NCBI GenBank assembly: GCA_017694875.1
Contig: JADIMG010000002.1
Coordinates: 1 to 44,798, forward strand
Source: Candidatus Gallipaludibacter merdavium
GTDB lineage: Bacteria; Bacteroidota; Bacteroidia; Bacteroidales; Paludibacteraceae
Direction: 5' to 3'
Length of the DNA stretch: 44,798 nt
Positions 26,919-35,300 of this stretch are shown here, in pieces. The stretch's first letter is position 1. Each line of letters starts with the position of its first letter. A program made the translations under genes and the position numbers. Under the pieces are notes generated by a model that saw only the letters and a list, made by a program, of their open reading frames with translations, was not told the origin of the DNA and made no database searches.

Positions 26919-27407
26919 CTATTTCAGAGATCCATTTTCAAATTCAGAAACAAACACTTTCCCATCCACTAATTTTGCTTGAAAGCGACAACTCCCTTTG
27001 ATTCCCATATCGTTGAAAAAGACAGTATACCAACCATCATCTTCTGTCGATATAGACGTTACCTCAGATTTATTTTCTGGATCATCCTGCGCCCCAGTAC
27101 GGAAAAGCCAAACTGCATAGCCATCACCATCATATTCATACTCATTACGCAATTTGGTAAGAATTTCGGGAGAGAAATGTTCTACAGACTCTTCAAAATC
27201 ACCCAACCCATCGTTTCCGAAAACGTATTTATCATATAGCTCTTGTAAAAAAGCATTCACTTGATTCTGTTCGTTAACACTCACGGATTCTGTGGTCTCC
27301 TCCATAGACTCTTTGAATGATGTCTTTTGCGACGAACCGCCACACGATGCAAGGATTACATGAGCAGAAAGGACAAGAAGCCCCCCAATACAAATAATTC
27401 TTTTCAT
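26919..27407 (-). CDS. Predicted lipoprotein, DUF3828-like
   Basis: A 162-residue protein with a lipoprotein signal (MKRIICIGGLLVLSAHVILASC; lipobox LASC). A Ser/Thr/Glu-rich linker follows, then a compact domain starting VNAFLQELYDKYVFG and including FSPEILTKLRNEY, GDGYAVWLFRTGAQD, a WYTVFFND strand and a final KVFVSEFENG. The layout resembles NTF2-like DUF3828 lipoproteins of Bacteroidota, an inference. Function unknown. An ATG 9 bases further upstream is also possible. It follows lpdA by 75 bases on the same strand. Confidence 0.75.
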   Translation of the reverse strand: MKRIICIGGLLVLSAHVILASCGGSSQKTSFKESMEETTESVSVNEQNQVNAFLQELYDKYVFGNDGLGDFEESVEHFSPEILTKLRNEYEYDGDGYAVWLFRTGAQDDPENKSEVTSISTEDDGWYTVFFNDMGIKGSCRFQAKLVDGKVFVSEFENGSLK

Positions 27408-27482
27408 AATAATCATATTTACATACCTGACGTATTAGTCAAAAGACAACAACTACTTGAAAAGTTCTCTAATAAAGATTTT

Positions 27483-28826
27483 TTAGACAGTCCAAAGGGT
27501 TTCCTTGATGATTTCACTAACCGTTGGATGGCCTACTACCCCATTGCGCCATTGTTCCACTGTGAGTCCCTGTTCGATGGCAAGAGCAGCCATGTTGATA
27601 ATTTCCGAAGCTGGATTGCCAAACATGTGGATACCCAAAATCTTATGCGTATCGGCAGCATAAATCACTTTGCACAAACCATTGACACCTTCATTTTCAG
27701 CCACAAAACGGCCGGAGAAAGTCATGGGTAATTTAGCCACCTCGTAGGCTGTACCAGCTTGTTGAAGAGAAAGTTCGGTCTGTCCCACACCAGCTACTTC
27801 AGGACATGTGTAAACCACGCCTGGAATGGCATTATAAGACATAGCATCGGGAACACCAGCCAAATGATGGACAGCCACCTCCGCTTCACGCACAGCCGTA
27901 TGTGCCAACATGGAAAAACCAGTGATATCACCTGCGGCATATACATTAGGCAAATTGGTACGCATATGTTCATCCACCGCAATACCTTTCTTAGCATATT
28001 CCAAAGGCAAGCATTCCAAACCTTGTATGGAAGCCTTACGTCCTACACTGACCAAAATGTGTTCTGCTTTGATGGTCTTCTCCTGTTCCTCATGAGTAAA
28101 GCAAACGGTATTACCGTTGATAGCCGTAACACGTGCCTGCAAATAGAAATCAATGCCACGTTTGGTATAATCTTCACGCAACATGGCGGAAGTATCCCTA
28201 TCCATATTACCCAAGATTTCAGGCATCATTTCAATGACACTCACCTTCACACCCAATGAGCAGAAAAGAGCGGCAAACTCCATACCGATAACTCCACCGC
28301 CCACAATGGCCATTGAGGCCGGGAGCTGATTGCAATTGAGCGCATCTGTGCTGTTCCAAACAGCAGGAGAATCAACGCCAGGAATTGGGGGAACAATGTT
28401 TTCAGAGCCGCAGCAAAGCAACAGATTTTCAGCCTCATAGGTTTCACCATTGGCTTGAATCACCACCTTATCCTTATCGTAAGCCACCACAGATGCCTCA
28501 GCAGCAACCAGTGTGATCAATTCATTATTGAGTTTGGCTTTGATGCCTGCCACCAATTTTCTCACCACTTTGGTCTTGCGGCTGTGCATTTTGGCATAGT
28601 CGAACGTTGCCTCCGGCACATTCACTCCGTATTTGGCAGCATTCAAAGCATTGGTATATGTTTTTGCCCCATAAAGCAAGGCCTTGGTAGGAATACATCC
28701 CTCGTTCAAACAGGTGCCCCCGAGAGTTTTCTTTTCAAAAATGACCGAAGTCAATCCGTGATGGGCAGCCCTTTCTGCTGCCGTGTATCCGGCAGGTCCA
28801 CCCCCAATAATCGCTAATTTGTACAT
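27483..28826 (-). CDS. lpdA: Dihydrolipoyl dehydrogenase (E3)
   Basis: A 447-residue FAD flavoprotein that reoxidises dihydrolipoamide with NAD+. The FAD site GGGPAGYTAAERAA opens the chain. The redox disulfide is GGTCLNEGCIPTKALL (C39, C44). The NAD site IVGGGVIGMEFAALF and the second FAD motif VYAAGDITG follow, and the C-terminal active-site His-Glu pair is in GHPTVSEI. No E1 or E2 subunit gene lies nearby, so it may serve the glycine cleavage system or a 2-oxo-acid complex encoded elsewhere. It is divergent from the acyltransferase gene. Confidence 0.94.
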   Translation of the reverse strand: MYKLAIIGGGPAGYTAAERAAHHGLTSVIFEKKTLGGTCLNEGCIPTKALLYGAKTYTNALNAAKYGVNVPEATFDYAKMHSRKTKVVRKLVAGIKAKLNNELITLVAAEASVVAYDKDKVVIQANGETYEAENLLLCCGSENIVPPIPGVDSPAVWNSTDALNCNQLPASMAIVGGGVIGMEFAALFCSLGVKVSVIEMMPEILGNMDRDTSAMLREDYTKRGIDFYLQARVTAINGNTVCFTHEEQEKTIKAEHILVSVGRKASIQGLECLPLEYAKKGIAVDEHMRTNLPNVYAAGDITGFSMLAHTAVREAEVAVHHLAGVPDAMSYNAIPGVVYTCPEVAGVGQTELSLQQAGTAYEVAKLPMTFSGRFVAENEGVNGLCKVIYAADTHKILGIHMFGNPASEIINMAALAIEQGLTVEQWRNGVVGHPTVSEIIKETLWTV

Positions 28827-28879
28827 AATTCAGAATATGTGTTTTTAATGATGATAGAATATTTAATCGTTTGTGGGCT

Positions 28880-28887
28880 CAAAGATA
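28880..28887 (-). promoter_or_regulatory. Candidate -7 element of lpdA
   Basis: TATCTTTG on the minus strand, 53 bases upstream of the lpdA start. It matches TAnnTTTG exactly, but a TTTG partner is not clear. Confidence 0.5.
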
Positions 28888-28930
28888 GCCTATTTTATCC
28901 AACAGATAGTGATATATTCCTGAAAAAATG

Positions 28931-28938
28931 TACCTTTG
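28931..28938 (+). promoter_or_regulatory. Candidate -7 element of the acyltransferase-coaD-S41 operon
   Basis: TACCTTTG, an exact TAnnTTTG match, 19 bases before the ATG at 28958. It argues for that start over the Met at 28928, which would lie upstream of the box. The -33 box is not clear. Confidence 0.5.
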
Positions 28939-28957
28939 CCGTGAATATTTATTATTT

Positions 28958-30112
28958 ATGGACAGAAACAATTTTGACGAGATTCGTTCCTACAGAAACG
29001 AAGAGGTTGGTGCCGCCCTGCAACGCATTGCCCAGTCGGAGCAATTCAGGAAAGTAATCGCCTACATCATGCCAGAAGTGGACATCGATGAATTTGCCGC
29101 AAAATTAAGCCGTATCAACAATACGGAGGATTTTCAATACACCATTGCCCTGCCTTATTTACAAAAGTTGGAAAAACAACTGACCAAGGGTATTCAGAGT
29201 GATCATCTGGAGGTTGTTGCTGACTATGATGCCGCCCTATTCATCACCAACCACAGAGACATTGTGTTGGACTCATCCTTTTTGTGCAAAATTTTCCTGG
29301 AACACAAAATGAAATCGGTAGAAATCGGCATAGGTGACAATCTGCTGATTTATCCATGGATAGAAGACTTTGTACGCTTGAACAAAAGTTTCATTGTGAA
29401 ACGCGGCGGGGGCACACGCGAACTCTTTCATAATTCCATGCGTCTGTCAGCCTATATCCGCCAAGACATTACAGAAAAACATCAGTCCGTATGGATTGCA
29501 CAGCGAGAAGGCCGTTGCAAGGACTCCAATGACCGTACACAGGAAAGTCTGCTGAAAATGCTGGCCATGAGTGGTAAAGGTATGCCCAATGAAGTATTGA
29601 AGCCACTCAATATCTGTCCGGTATCCATATCCTATGAATATGACCCCTGCGATTATTTGAAAGCCAAGGAATTCCAACAGAAGCGTGATAATCCGAATTA
29701 TCAAAAGAGTCCGGCCGATGATTTGCTAAACATGCAAGTGGGCATAACCGGCTACAAAGGTCGTGTCATGTTCCGCTTTGCGCCTTCCATCAATCCTTTT
29801 CTCGATGAATTAGGCCAGCGTGAGAAAGACAAAGCAGCCCAATTCAGCGCTATAGCATCAGAGATTGACCGCCGCATACATCAAAATTATGAACTATATA
29901 GCGGTAATCTTGTTGCATACGATTTGCTATTGGGTGTGCAACGATTTGCCAATAATTACAGCGCAGAAGAGAAAGCCGTTTTTGAACAATACATTGCCGG
30001 TCAGATGGCAAAAATCGACCTGACGAAAAAAGACGAGGCCTTTCTTTATAGAAAGTTGCTGGAAATGTATGCCAATCCTGTTATCAACCACTTAGAGAGC
30101 ATAAAAGCATGA
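28958..30112 (+). CDS. Glycerophosphate/1-acylglycerophosphate acyltransferase-like protein
   Basis: A 384-residue PlsC/PlsB-type acyltransferase. Motif I is TNHRDIVLDSSFL (H99; the aspartates are at D101 and D105, so spacing differs from the classical HX4D). RGGGTRELF and WIAQREGRCKDSNDRTQ follow as the later substrate- and catalysis-linked motifs. It would acylate a glycerolipid or another lipid acceptor at the inner membrane. Its stop codon overlaps the coaD start by 4 bases (ATGA), so the two are translationally coupled. Confidence 0.85.
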   Translation: MDRNNFDEIRSYRNEEVGAALQRIAQSEQFRKVIAYIMPEVDIDEFAAKLSRINNTEDFQYTIALPYLQKLEKQLTKGIQSDHLEVVADYDAALFITNHRDIVLDSSFLCKIFLEHKMKSVEIGIGDNLLIYPWIEDFVRLNKSFIVKRGGGTRELFHNSMRLSAYIRQDITEKHQSVWIAQREGRCKDSNDRTQESLLKMLAMSGKGMPNEVLKPLNICPVSISYEYDPCDYLKAKEFQQKRDNPNYQKSPADDLLNMQVGITGYKGRVMFRFAPSINPFLDELGQREKDKAAQFSAIASEIDRRIHQNYELYSGNLVAYDLLLGVQRFANNYSAEEKAVFEQYIAGQMAKIDLTKKDEAFLYRKLLEMYANPVINHLESIKA

Positions 30113-30579
30113 AACGAGCCATATTTCCGGGTTCATTCGACCCTTTTACCATAGGCCATTACTCGATTGTAATGCGTGGATTGGAAATATTTGACGAGAT
30201 TGTTATCGGCATCGGTATCAACCAAACCAAACGCAATCTGTTTAGCGTGGAAGAACGCCAAAGCATGATAGAACAGGCATTTGTTTCAGAACCCCGCGTA
30301 AAGATTCAACCTTACAATTGTCTGACCATTGACTTTGCCCAGCAGGTAGGAGCAGACTTTGTATTGCGCGGTCTGCGTACGGTGGCCGATTTTGAATATG
30401 AACGCAGCATTGCCGATGCCAACCGTAAGCTGTCGGGCATAGAAACCGTGATTTTGTTCACAGAAGACAAATATGCCTTTATCTCTTCGACTGTGGTACG
30501 GGATTTGGTAAGTTTCGGAAAAGATATACGCCAGTTTCTCCCCCCAGGAGTAACAGTGCCTTACATAAAACAATCATAA
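30109..30579 (+). CDS. coaD: Phosphopantetheine adenylyltransferase
   Basis: A 156-residue cytoplasmic enzyme that adds AMP from ATP to 4'-phosphopantetheine, the fourth of five steps to coenzyme A. The nucleotidyltransferase motif is GSFDPFTIGH, with the TxGH form usual for CoaD. FVLRGLRTVADFEYE and the C-terminal ISSTVVRDL are typical. Length is normal. The start overlaps the preceding stop codon, and the S41 protease gene begins 11 bases after its stop. Confidence 0.97.
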   Translation: MKRAIFPGSFDPFTIGHYSIVMRGLEIFDEIVIGIGINQTKRNLFSVEERQSMIEQAFVSEPRVKIQPYNCLTIDFAQQVGADFVLRGLRTVADFEYERSIADANRKLSGIETVILFTEDKYAFISSTVVRDLVSFGKDIRQFLPPGVTVPYIKQS

Positions 30580-30590
30580 AAAGACCAACA

Positions 30591-32234
30591 ATGAAACGTA
30601 TTATTTACATAGCCACCCTTATTTTATTGCCATGGGTTGTCTTTGCTCAATCGGAACAAAAGCACAGCCGCATAGAGAAGAACCTGTCAATATATAACGA
30701 TATTTTGCGTCTTCTTGACATCATGTATGTGGATACGCTGAACTATGACAAATTGATGACCACCTCCATCAACAGTTGTCTGAACTCACTCGACCCATAT
30801 ACTGTTTATATACCAGAAGAAGATACGGAAGACCTGACCTTCATGACCACCGGTACTTATGGAGGAATTGGGGCATTGATTGTGCAACGTGATGAAGATG
30901 TGATGATTTCAGAACCTTATGAAGGCATGCCGGCACAAAAAGCCGGTTTGAAGGCAGGAGATTTACTGCTGAAAATTGACGGAGAATCGGCACGCGGCAA
31001 AAGCACAGCAGAAGTGAGTGCCATGTTACGGGGCGTGCCTCATGACAAGATAAGCATCGTTGTGAAACGTCGGGGAGAGAAAAAGAACCTCACGTTTGAA
31101 TTTGAACGCGAAAAGATACAAATTAACCCTGTCAGCTATGCCGGTTGCGTTGCTCCTGGTATCGGTTATATCAAACTGACCGAATTTACAGAAAATGCTG
31201 CCAGCGAATTTAAGAATGGCGTGAAAGACATGGTCAACCAGGACCAAATCAACAGTCTGATTATCGATTTGCGTGACAATGGAGGCGGTATAATAGAGGA
31301 AGCCGTCAAGATATTGAGCATGTTTGTGCCTAAGGGAACGGAGGTTGTTTCTACCAAAGGCAAGATTCCGCAAGTGGAAACCAGCTACAAAACTCTGACC
31401 GACCCTTTGTTTCCAGATATGAAAGTAGCCGTGTTGGTCAACCGCTTCTCCGCATCGGCCGCTGAAATTGTAGCTGGTGTATTTCAGGATTTGGACCGTG
31501 GTGTTCTGATTGGTGAACGCACCTTCGGCAAAGGCCTTGTACAGAACATACGTCCGTTGAGCTACGGCGGCAATCTGAAACTGACTACCGCCAAATATTA
31601 CATTCCGAGCGGCCGCTGCATTCAAGCCATTGACTACAGCCACCGCAACGAAGACGGCAGTGTGGGTAGAGTGCCCGATAGTCTGACCACTGTATTTCTG
31701 ACCAAGAGAGGACGTGAAGTGCGTGACGGAGGTGGTGTAAGTCCCGATATCGAAGTAAAACAGCCGGAAGGCATCAACATCTGCTACTATCTGTTTGTAG
31801 AGAACATGTTTTTTGACTACGCTACTGAGTATTGTCAACGTCATCCTAGCATTGCACCCGCTCAGGAATTTACGTTGACCGATGAGGATTTTGCTGATTT
31901 TGAAGCTTTTCTTACCAAAAAGGAATTTACCTATCAGACACAAACGGCCAGTTATCTGGAAAGTTTGAAAGACCTGATTAAATTTGAACAACTCGACTCC
32001 ATAGCAGCCAACGAATTGAAAGCTTTGGAAGAGATAATCAAGCCCAACATATCGGAAGAGCTCAAACGCAACCGCAAGGAAATAGAGGAAATGCTCGGTT
32101 CGGAAATCATCAAGCGTTATTACTACCAAAAAGGCGACATCATCTATACCCTCCGCACCAATAAGGATTTCAGCGAAGCTAAAGAACTACTGAACGATGA
32201 AAAGCGCTACAAGAAGATACTGAACATGAACTAA
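30591..32234 (+). CDS. S41-family C-terminal processing peptidase
   Basis: A 547-residue exported serine protease with a signal peptide (MKRIIYIATLILLPWVVFAQ). A PDZ domain covers about 85-170 (GGIGALIVQR, MPAQKAGLKAGDLLLKIDG). The catalytic region has SLIIDLRDNGGG, NRFSASAAEIVAG with the nucleophile Ser (S287 or S289) and TFGKGLVQ with K314 as the general base. A long C-terminal extension (about 400-547) is predicted to be helical. It would trim or degrade periplasmic proteins by their C-termini. It ends the operon at a strong terminator. Confidence 0.94.
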   Translation: MKRIIYIATLILLPWVVFAQSEQKHSRIEKNLSIYNDILRLLDIMYVDTLNYDKLMTTSINSCLNSLDPYTVYIPEEDTEDLTFMTTGTYGGIGALIVQRDEDVMISEPYEGMPAQKAGLKAGDLLLKIDGESARGKSTAEVSAMLRGVPHDKISIVVKRRGEKKNLTFEFEREKIQINPVSYAGCVAPGIGYIKLTEFTENAASEFKNGVKDMVNQDQINSLIIDLRDNGGGIIEEAVKILSMFVPKGTEVVSTKGKIPQVETSYKTLTDPLFPDMKVAVLVNRFSASAAEIVAGVFQDLDRGVLIGERTFGKGLVQNIRPLSYGGNLKLTTAKYYIPSGRCIQAIDYSHRNEDGSVGRVPDSLTTVFLTKRGREVRDGGGVSPDIEVKQPEGINICYYLFVENMFFDYATEYCQRHPSIAPAQEFTLTDEDFADFEAFLTKKEFTYQTQTASYLESLKDLIKFEQLDSIAANELKALEEIIKPNISEELKRNRKEIEEMLGSEIIKRYYYQKGDIIYTLRTNKDFSEAKELLNDEKRYKKILNMN

Positions 32235-32250
32235 ACCCTTGCATCAATAT

Positions 32251-32300
32251 AACAAGAACGAGTCAGGACCGCTTCCCGGCTCGTTCTTGTTTATTTTTTT
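32251..32300 (+). terminator. Rho-independent terminator after the S41 gene
   Basis: A 12-base stem (AACAAGAACGAG at 32251-32262 with 32280-32291) followed by TATTTTTTT. It is the clearest classical terminator in the window. Confidence 0.88.
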
Positions 32301-32337
32301 GCTAACAAATTCAATACTGCGCTCCCGTGCGCATAAG

Positions 32338-32811
32338 CTAACAGTCGGGACAATTACCATCGCAGCAAGCACAACTGCATTCCGCCAAATCCATCTTAAT
32401 AATTTCCTCCAAATAGAAGCGTGCAAACGCCTTTTTTATCTCATCGCGCACACGGTGGAATTCGCTATCGATAAATTCAGGTGTACCCGTAGCATGTGAA
32501 GGGTCATCGAAACCAATATGCAAACGTTTGCCCACCTTACCGACAAAAGCAGGACAAGACTCATTGGCTCCTCCACACACGGTTATAACATAATCCCATT
32601 CCTCATTGAGATAATGATTCACATGTGTAGGCACATGGGAACTAATGTCTATACCCTCCTCGCTCATCACCTCAACAGCCTTTGGATTTACCTGCGCTGC
32701 CAGTTCGGTGCCACCAGAAAAAACCTGTAAAGAAGCATCGAATGATTGCAAAAAACCGTGAGCCATTTGGCTACGGCAACTATTACCTGTACAAAGAATC
32801 AATATTTTCAT
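32338..32811 (-). CDS. arsC: Arsenate reductase, thioredoxin-coupled (LMW-PTPase fold), with Cys-rich tail
   Basis: A 157-residue cytoplasmic enzyme that reduces arsenate to arsenite. The phosphatase-like loop CTGNSCRSQ carries C7, C12 and R13. The redox pair C79 and C86 (VCGGANESC) has the spacing of thioredoxin-coupled ArsC, and DDPSHATG (D102/D103) is the general-acid region. The last 13 residues hold six Cys (ECSCACCDGNCPDC; C145-C157), a tail not usual in this family and possibly metal- or arsenite-binding. It is the last gene of the minus-strand ars-type operon. The Met at 32811 fits the family start; one 9 bases upstream is possible. Confidence 0.92.
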   Translation of the reverse strand: MKILILCTGNSCRSQMAHGFLQSFDASLQVFSGGTELAAQVNPKAVEVMSEEGIDISSHVPTHVNHYLNEEWDYVITVCGGANESCPAFVGKVGKRLHIGFDDPSHATGTPEFIDSEFHRVRDEIKKAFARFYLEEIIKMDLAECSCACCDGNCPDC

Positions 32812-32995
32812 GTTTTCCACTCATTGATATCCAACAAAACTTACTATTCAAAAACAATACCGCTTTCTATCATATAGTAGCACTTAAAGAATTTATTTTC
32901 CATGCCAGTATCATTCTACTAGATAGCGCATTTTTGCGGTATGACGCCCCACTATTCATCTCTAGAAGTTTATTTCCCTCCTCTACCCTATTTTA

Positions 32996-33959
32996 TCATA
33001 AAATCCAATTAAACAAATAACCGGACAGAATGATAAAGAAAGTAACCGTACCGAAGAAGATACCGATAAGGCGCCAAGTCATCACCTTTTTAAGCAAGGT
33101 AGCTTCCGGCAAAGAAAGTCCAACCACAGCCATCATGAAAGCAATGGCCGTTCCGATGGGGATACCTTTGGCCACAAACACCTCGATAACAGGCACAATG
33201 CCAGCCGCATTGGCATACATAGGAACAGCCAACAACACAGAAAGCGGCACAGCAAACCAATTATCCTTTGACATGTATTGCTCAAAGAAACCTTCGGGCA
33301 CAAATCCATGCATAAAAGCACCTATTACCAATCAGAATATAGACCAGGACACCACGCACAATTTTCCATGCATCGCGAATGATGACAGGCAGCCGCTTGA
33401 TAAAAGCGGTATGGTCTTTTTCCCATTCCAACGACTGAGCTGAAGAATCGGCCTGAATCTGTTTCACCCAATCGCTCAAATAAGGTGCAAGATGCATTTT
33501 ACCCAATACGAAACCACCCACTACCCCCAGCAGGATACCACTTACCACATAAATGAGTGTGACTCTCCAACCAAACGAGCCCAAGAACATGGCTACCGCC
33601 ACCTCATTGACAAGCGGCGAAGTGATAAGGAAAGCAAAGGTAACCCCTAGAGGAATACCCCCCTTGACAAAACCAATAAACAAAGGAATGGACGAGCAGG
33701 AACAAAAAGGAGTGATGGCGCCAAAAATGGAAGCCAGCAAATATTGCAAACCATACATTTTATGCGTGGCCAAATATTTACGCAAACGCTCAATGGGAAA
33801 ATAAGCATTGATAATGCCCATAAGCACACTGACAAAAAACAAAAGAATAAGAATCTTTATCGTGTCATAGAAAAAGAAGTTGACCGCAACTCCCAAATGG
33901 GATTCTGCGCTTAAACCGAAAATACCATAAACCAGCCAATCTGCAAATTTCTGTATCAT
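32996..33959 (-). pseudogene. ArsP/DUF318-type permease, frameshifted
   Basis: Two overlapping frames together make one permease of about 320 residues. The first (33959 down to ~33330) has MIQKFADWLVYG, the conserved FGAITPFCSCSSIPLF site and GIPLGVTFAFLITSPLVNEVA. It runs to LVYILIG and then leaves the family frame, ending after an unrelated NRCFYAWICARR tail. The second frame picks up the sequence exactly at IGAFMHGFVPEGFFEQYM and continues to the end. The shift is a net single base near 33322-33332 and is not in a homopolymer. The family exports trivalent organoarsenicals or similar. The start and rest are intact, so the break is recent or a sequencing error. Confidence 0.88.
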
Positions 33960-34063
33960 ATCATTCTCGTTTTAGTGTTCGTATAAAAACGAACATTTTC
34001 ATGTAAAAGATAGCGGCAGTCATAGCGAAATGCACCTACCGCTATCGGAAAAAACTTTATTTA

Positions 34064-34297
34064 TTAAACTCCCAAAAGTGTTTTCACCTCACTCTCCGTG
34101 GGTGCATGACCTTTGATTTTCACTACCTCATCGACCACGACAGCCGGTGTTGTCATGATGTTGTAGTTCATCATTTCCATAATATCATCCACTTTGGTCA
34201 ATTTTACATCCAGATTATTCTCTTTGATTACTTTCTCAATAACCTGATAGGTTGTTTTACATTTGGCACAACCAGAACCCAAAACCTTGATTTCCAT
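34064..34297 (-). CDS. Small thioredoxin-like protein
   Basis: A 77-residue thioredoxin-fold protein of the MTH895/TM0996 type (redox-active disulfide protein 2). The active site GSGCAKCKTT (CxxC at C10/C13) follows the first strand MEIKVLGSG, and the cis-Pro is in MTTPAVVVDEVV. Such proteins often sit beside DUF318-type permeases and CcdA-like proteins, as here. It may pass electrons to ArsC or act on a metal- or thiol-bound substrate. It lies 104 bases upstream of the permease and 24 downstream of the CcdA-like gene. Confidence 0.9.
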   Translation of the reverse strand: MEIKVLGSGCAKCKTTYQVIEKVIKENNLDVKLTKVDDIMEMMNYNIMTTPAVVVDEVVKIKGHAPTESEVKTLLGV

Positions 34298-34321
34298 ATG
34301 AATATGATTTATCTATTAGTA

Positions 34322-35029
34322 TTATGAATACATGATATAACAATAATAAATGCCGATAAGCAAAAAAAGTACTCCCACAATCAGATTAAGCCATTTCTGT
34401 ATGACCTGCATTTTACCATACACAGTGCCCATTTGCTGTACACTGAAAGCTAAAATCCATGCCACAATCAAAACAGGAAGCGCTGTGGCTACAGCAAAAA
34501 CTATCGGCAAAAAATATCCCGCTGTAACTGTGGCCGACATAGGAATCAGCATGCCAAAATAGAACACCCCGCTGGTAGGGCAAAAAGCCAATGCAAACAA
34601 GATACCTATGAGCAAAGCACCCCATCCACCTTTGCGTGCCAAACCTTCAGGATTTCCGCTGAATCCGAATTTTGGAAGATTGAGTTTGCCGCCGAACAGC
34701 ATAAACAAGCCAATAAGCAGCAAAAGAGAACCCAAAACATATTCGCCCCATACTCCAATGGTTTTCTAGATGCCAAACATGCTGGAACCACCTTTGAGTA
34801 CCAGAATGAGAATCACCCCAAGTAATGTGTAGGAAAGAACACGTCCGAACGTATAGAGCAAGCCATTGAAGAAAATGCGTTTGCGATTTTCAATGTTCTT
34901 TCCAATAAATCCGATGGCAGCAATATTAGTTGCTAAAGGGCAAGGCGAAAGTGCCGTGAGCAATCCGAGCAAAAAGGCTGTAAGCAGCGGTGTTGTGCTA
35001 TTGTCCAATAAAGTTTGCAACCATTCCAT
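34322..35029 (-). pseudogene. CcdA/ArsG-like membrane protein, interrupted by an in-frame TAG
   Basis: A membrane protein of the DsbD/CcdA transmembrane family, of the type also annotated in arsenical clusters as ArsG. The N-terminal half reads MEWLQTLLDNSTTPLL, then LTALSPCPLATNIAAIGFIG (SPCPLATN motif). After GGSSMFGI a TAG stop lies at 34768-34766. The same frame then continues without shift as KTIGVWGEYVLGSLLLLIG, with ALAFCPTSGVFYFGM and the final helices. Without this codon it would be an ordinary ~235-residue protein. Many intact genes here end in TAG, so the codon is a real stop. An internal Met could restart the second half, but without the first CP-motif helix. Confidence 0.85.
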
Positions 35030-35071
35030 AGGATGTATTATCTTTATAAACGCCGCATTATTTGTTGTTCG

Positions 35072-35103
35072 CAAAACTACAAATAATATTTGAATCAGAC
35101 AAA
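35072..35103 (-). promoter_or_regulatory. Bacteroidota promoter of the ars-type operon
   Basis: TTTG (35103-35100), 20 bases, then TAGTTTTG (35079-35072) on the minus strand. It is 43 bases before the CcdA-like start. No ArsR-type regulator gene lies between this promoter and phoA. Confidence 0.7.
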
Positions 35104-35242
35104 TCAGAAGAACAAAATGAGAAAAATGAAAATCGGAAGGATGAAAAAAGTCAGGAACAGAAGAAAAAACGGGAATAAAATACCCACAAAAGTTCCCAAC
35201 AATATTGTATCATGAAAGTAAGAAGTATGAGTCAAACAAAAA

Positions 35243-35284
35243 GATGGAGGAGCACAACATATGTCTCCCCCATCCTATTTTATA
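35243..35284 (-). terminator. Terminator after the alkaline phosphatase gene
   Basis: A 10-base stem with one mismatch (35243-35252 with 35275-35284) 17 bases beyond the stop. On the minus strand TTTTTGTTTGA follows. Confidence 0.65.
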
Positions 35285-35300
35285 TAATCTCTTTCGTATA

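Noticed and set aside
31026-32129. A 367-residue minus-strand open frame
   Set aside because: It lies wholly inside the S41 peptidase gene, which has a clear signal peptide and catalytic motifs. The antisense product has no recognisable pattern.
34766-34768. TAG read as a coded amino acid (recoding)
   Set aside because: nqrD, nqrF, the MBL fusion and the GH13 gene all end in TAG followed by non-coding sequence, so TAG is a normal stop here.
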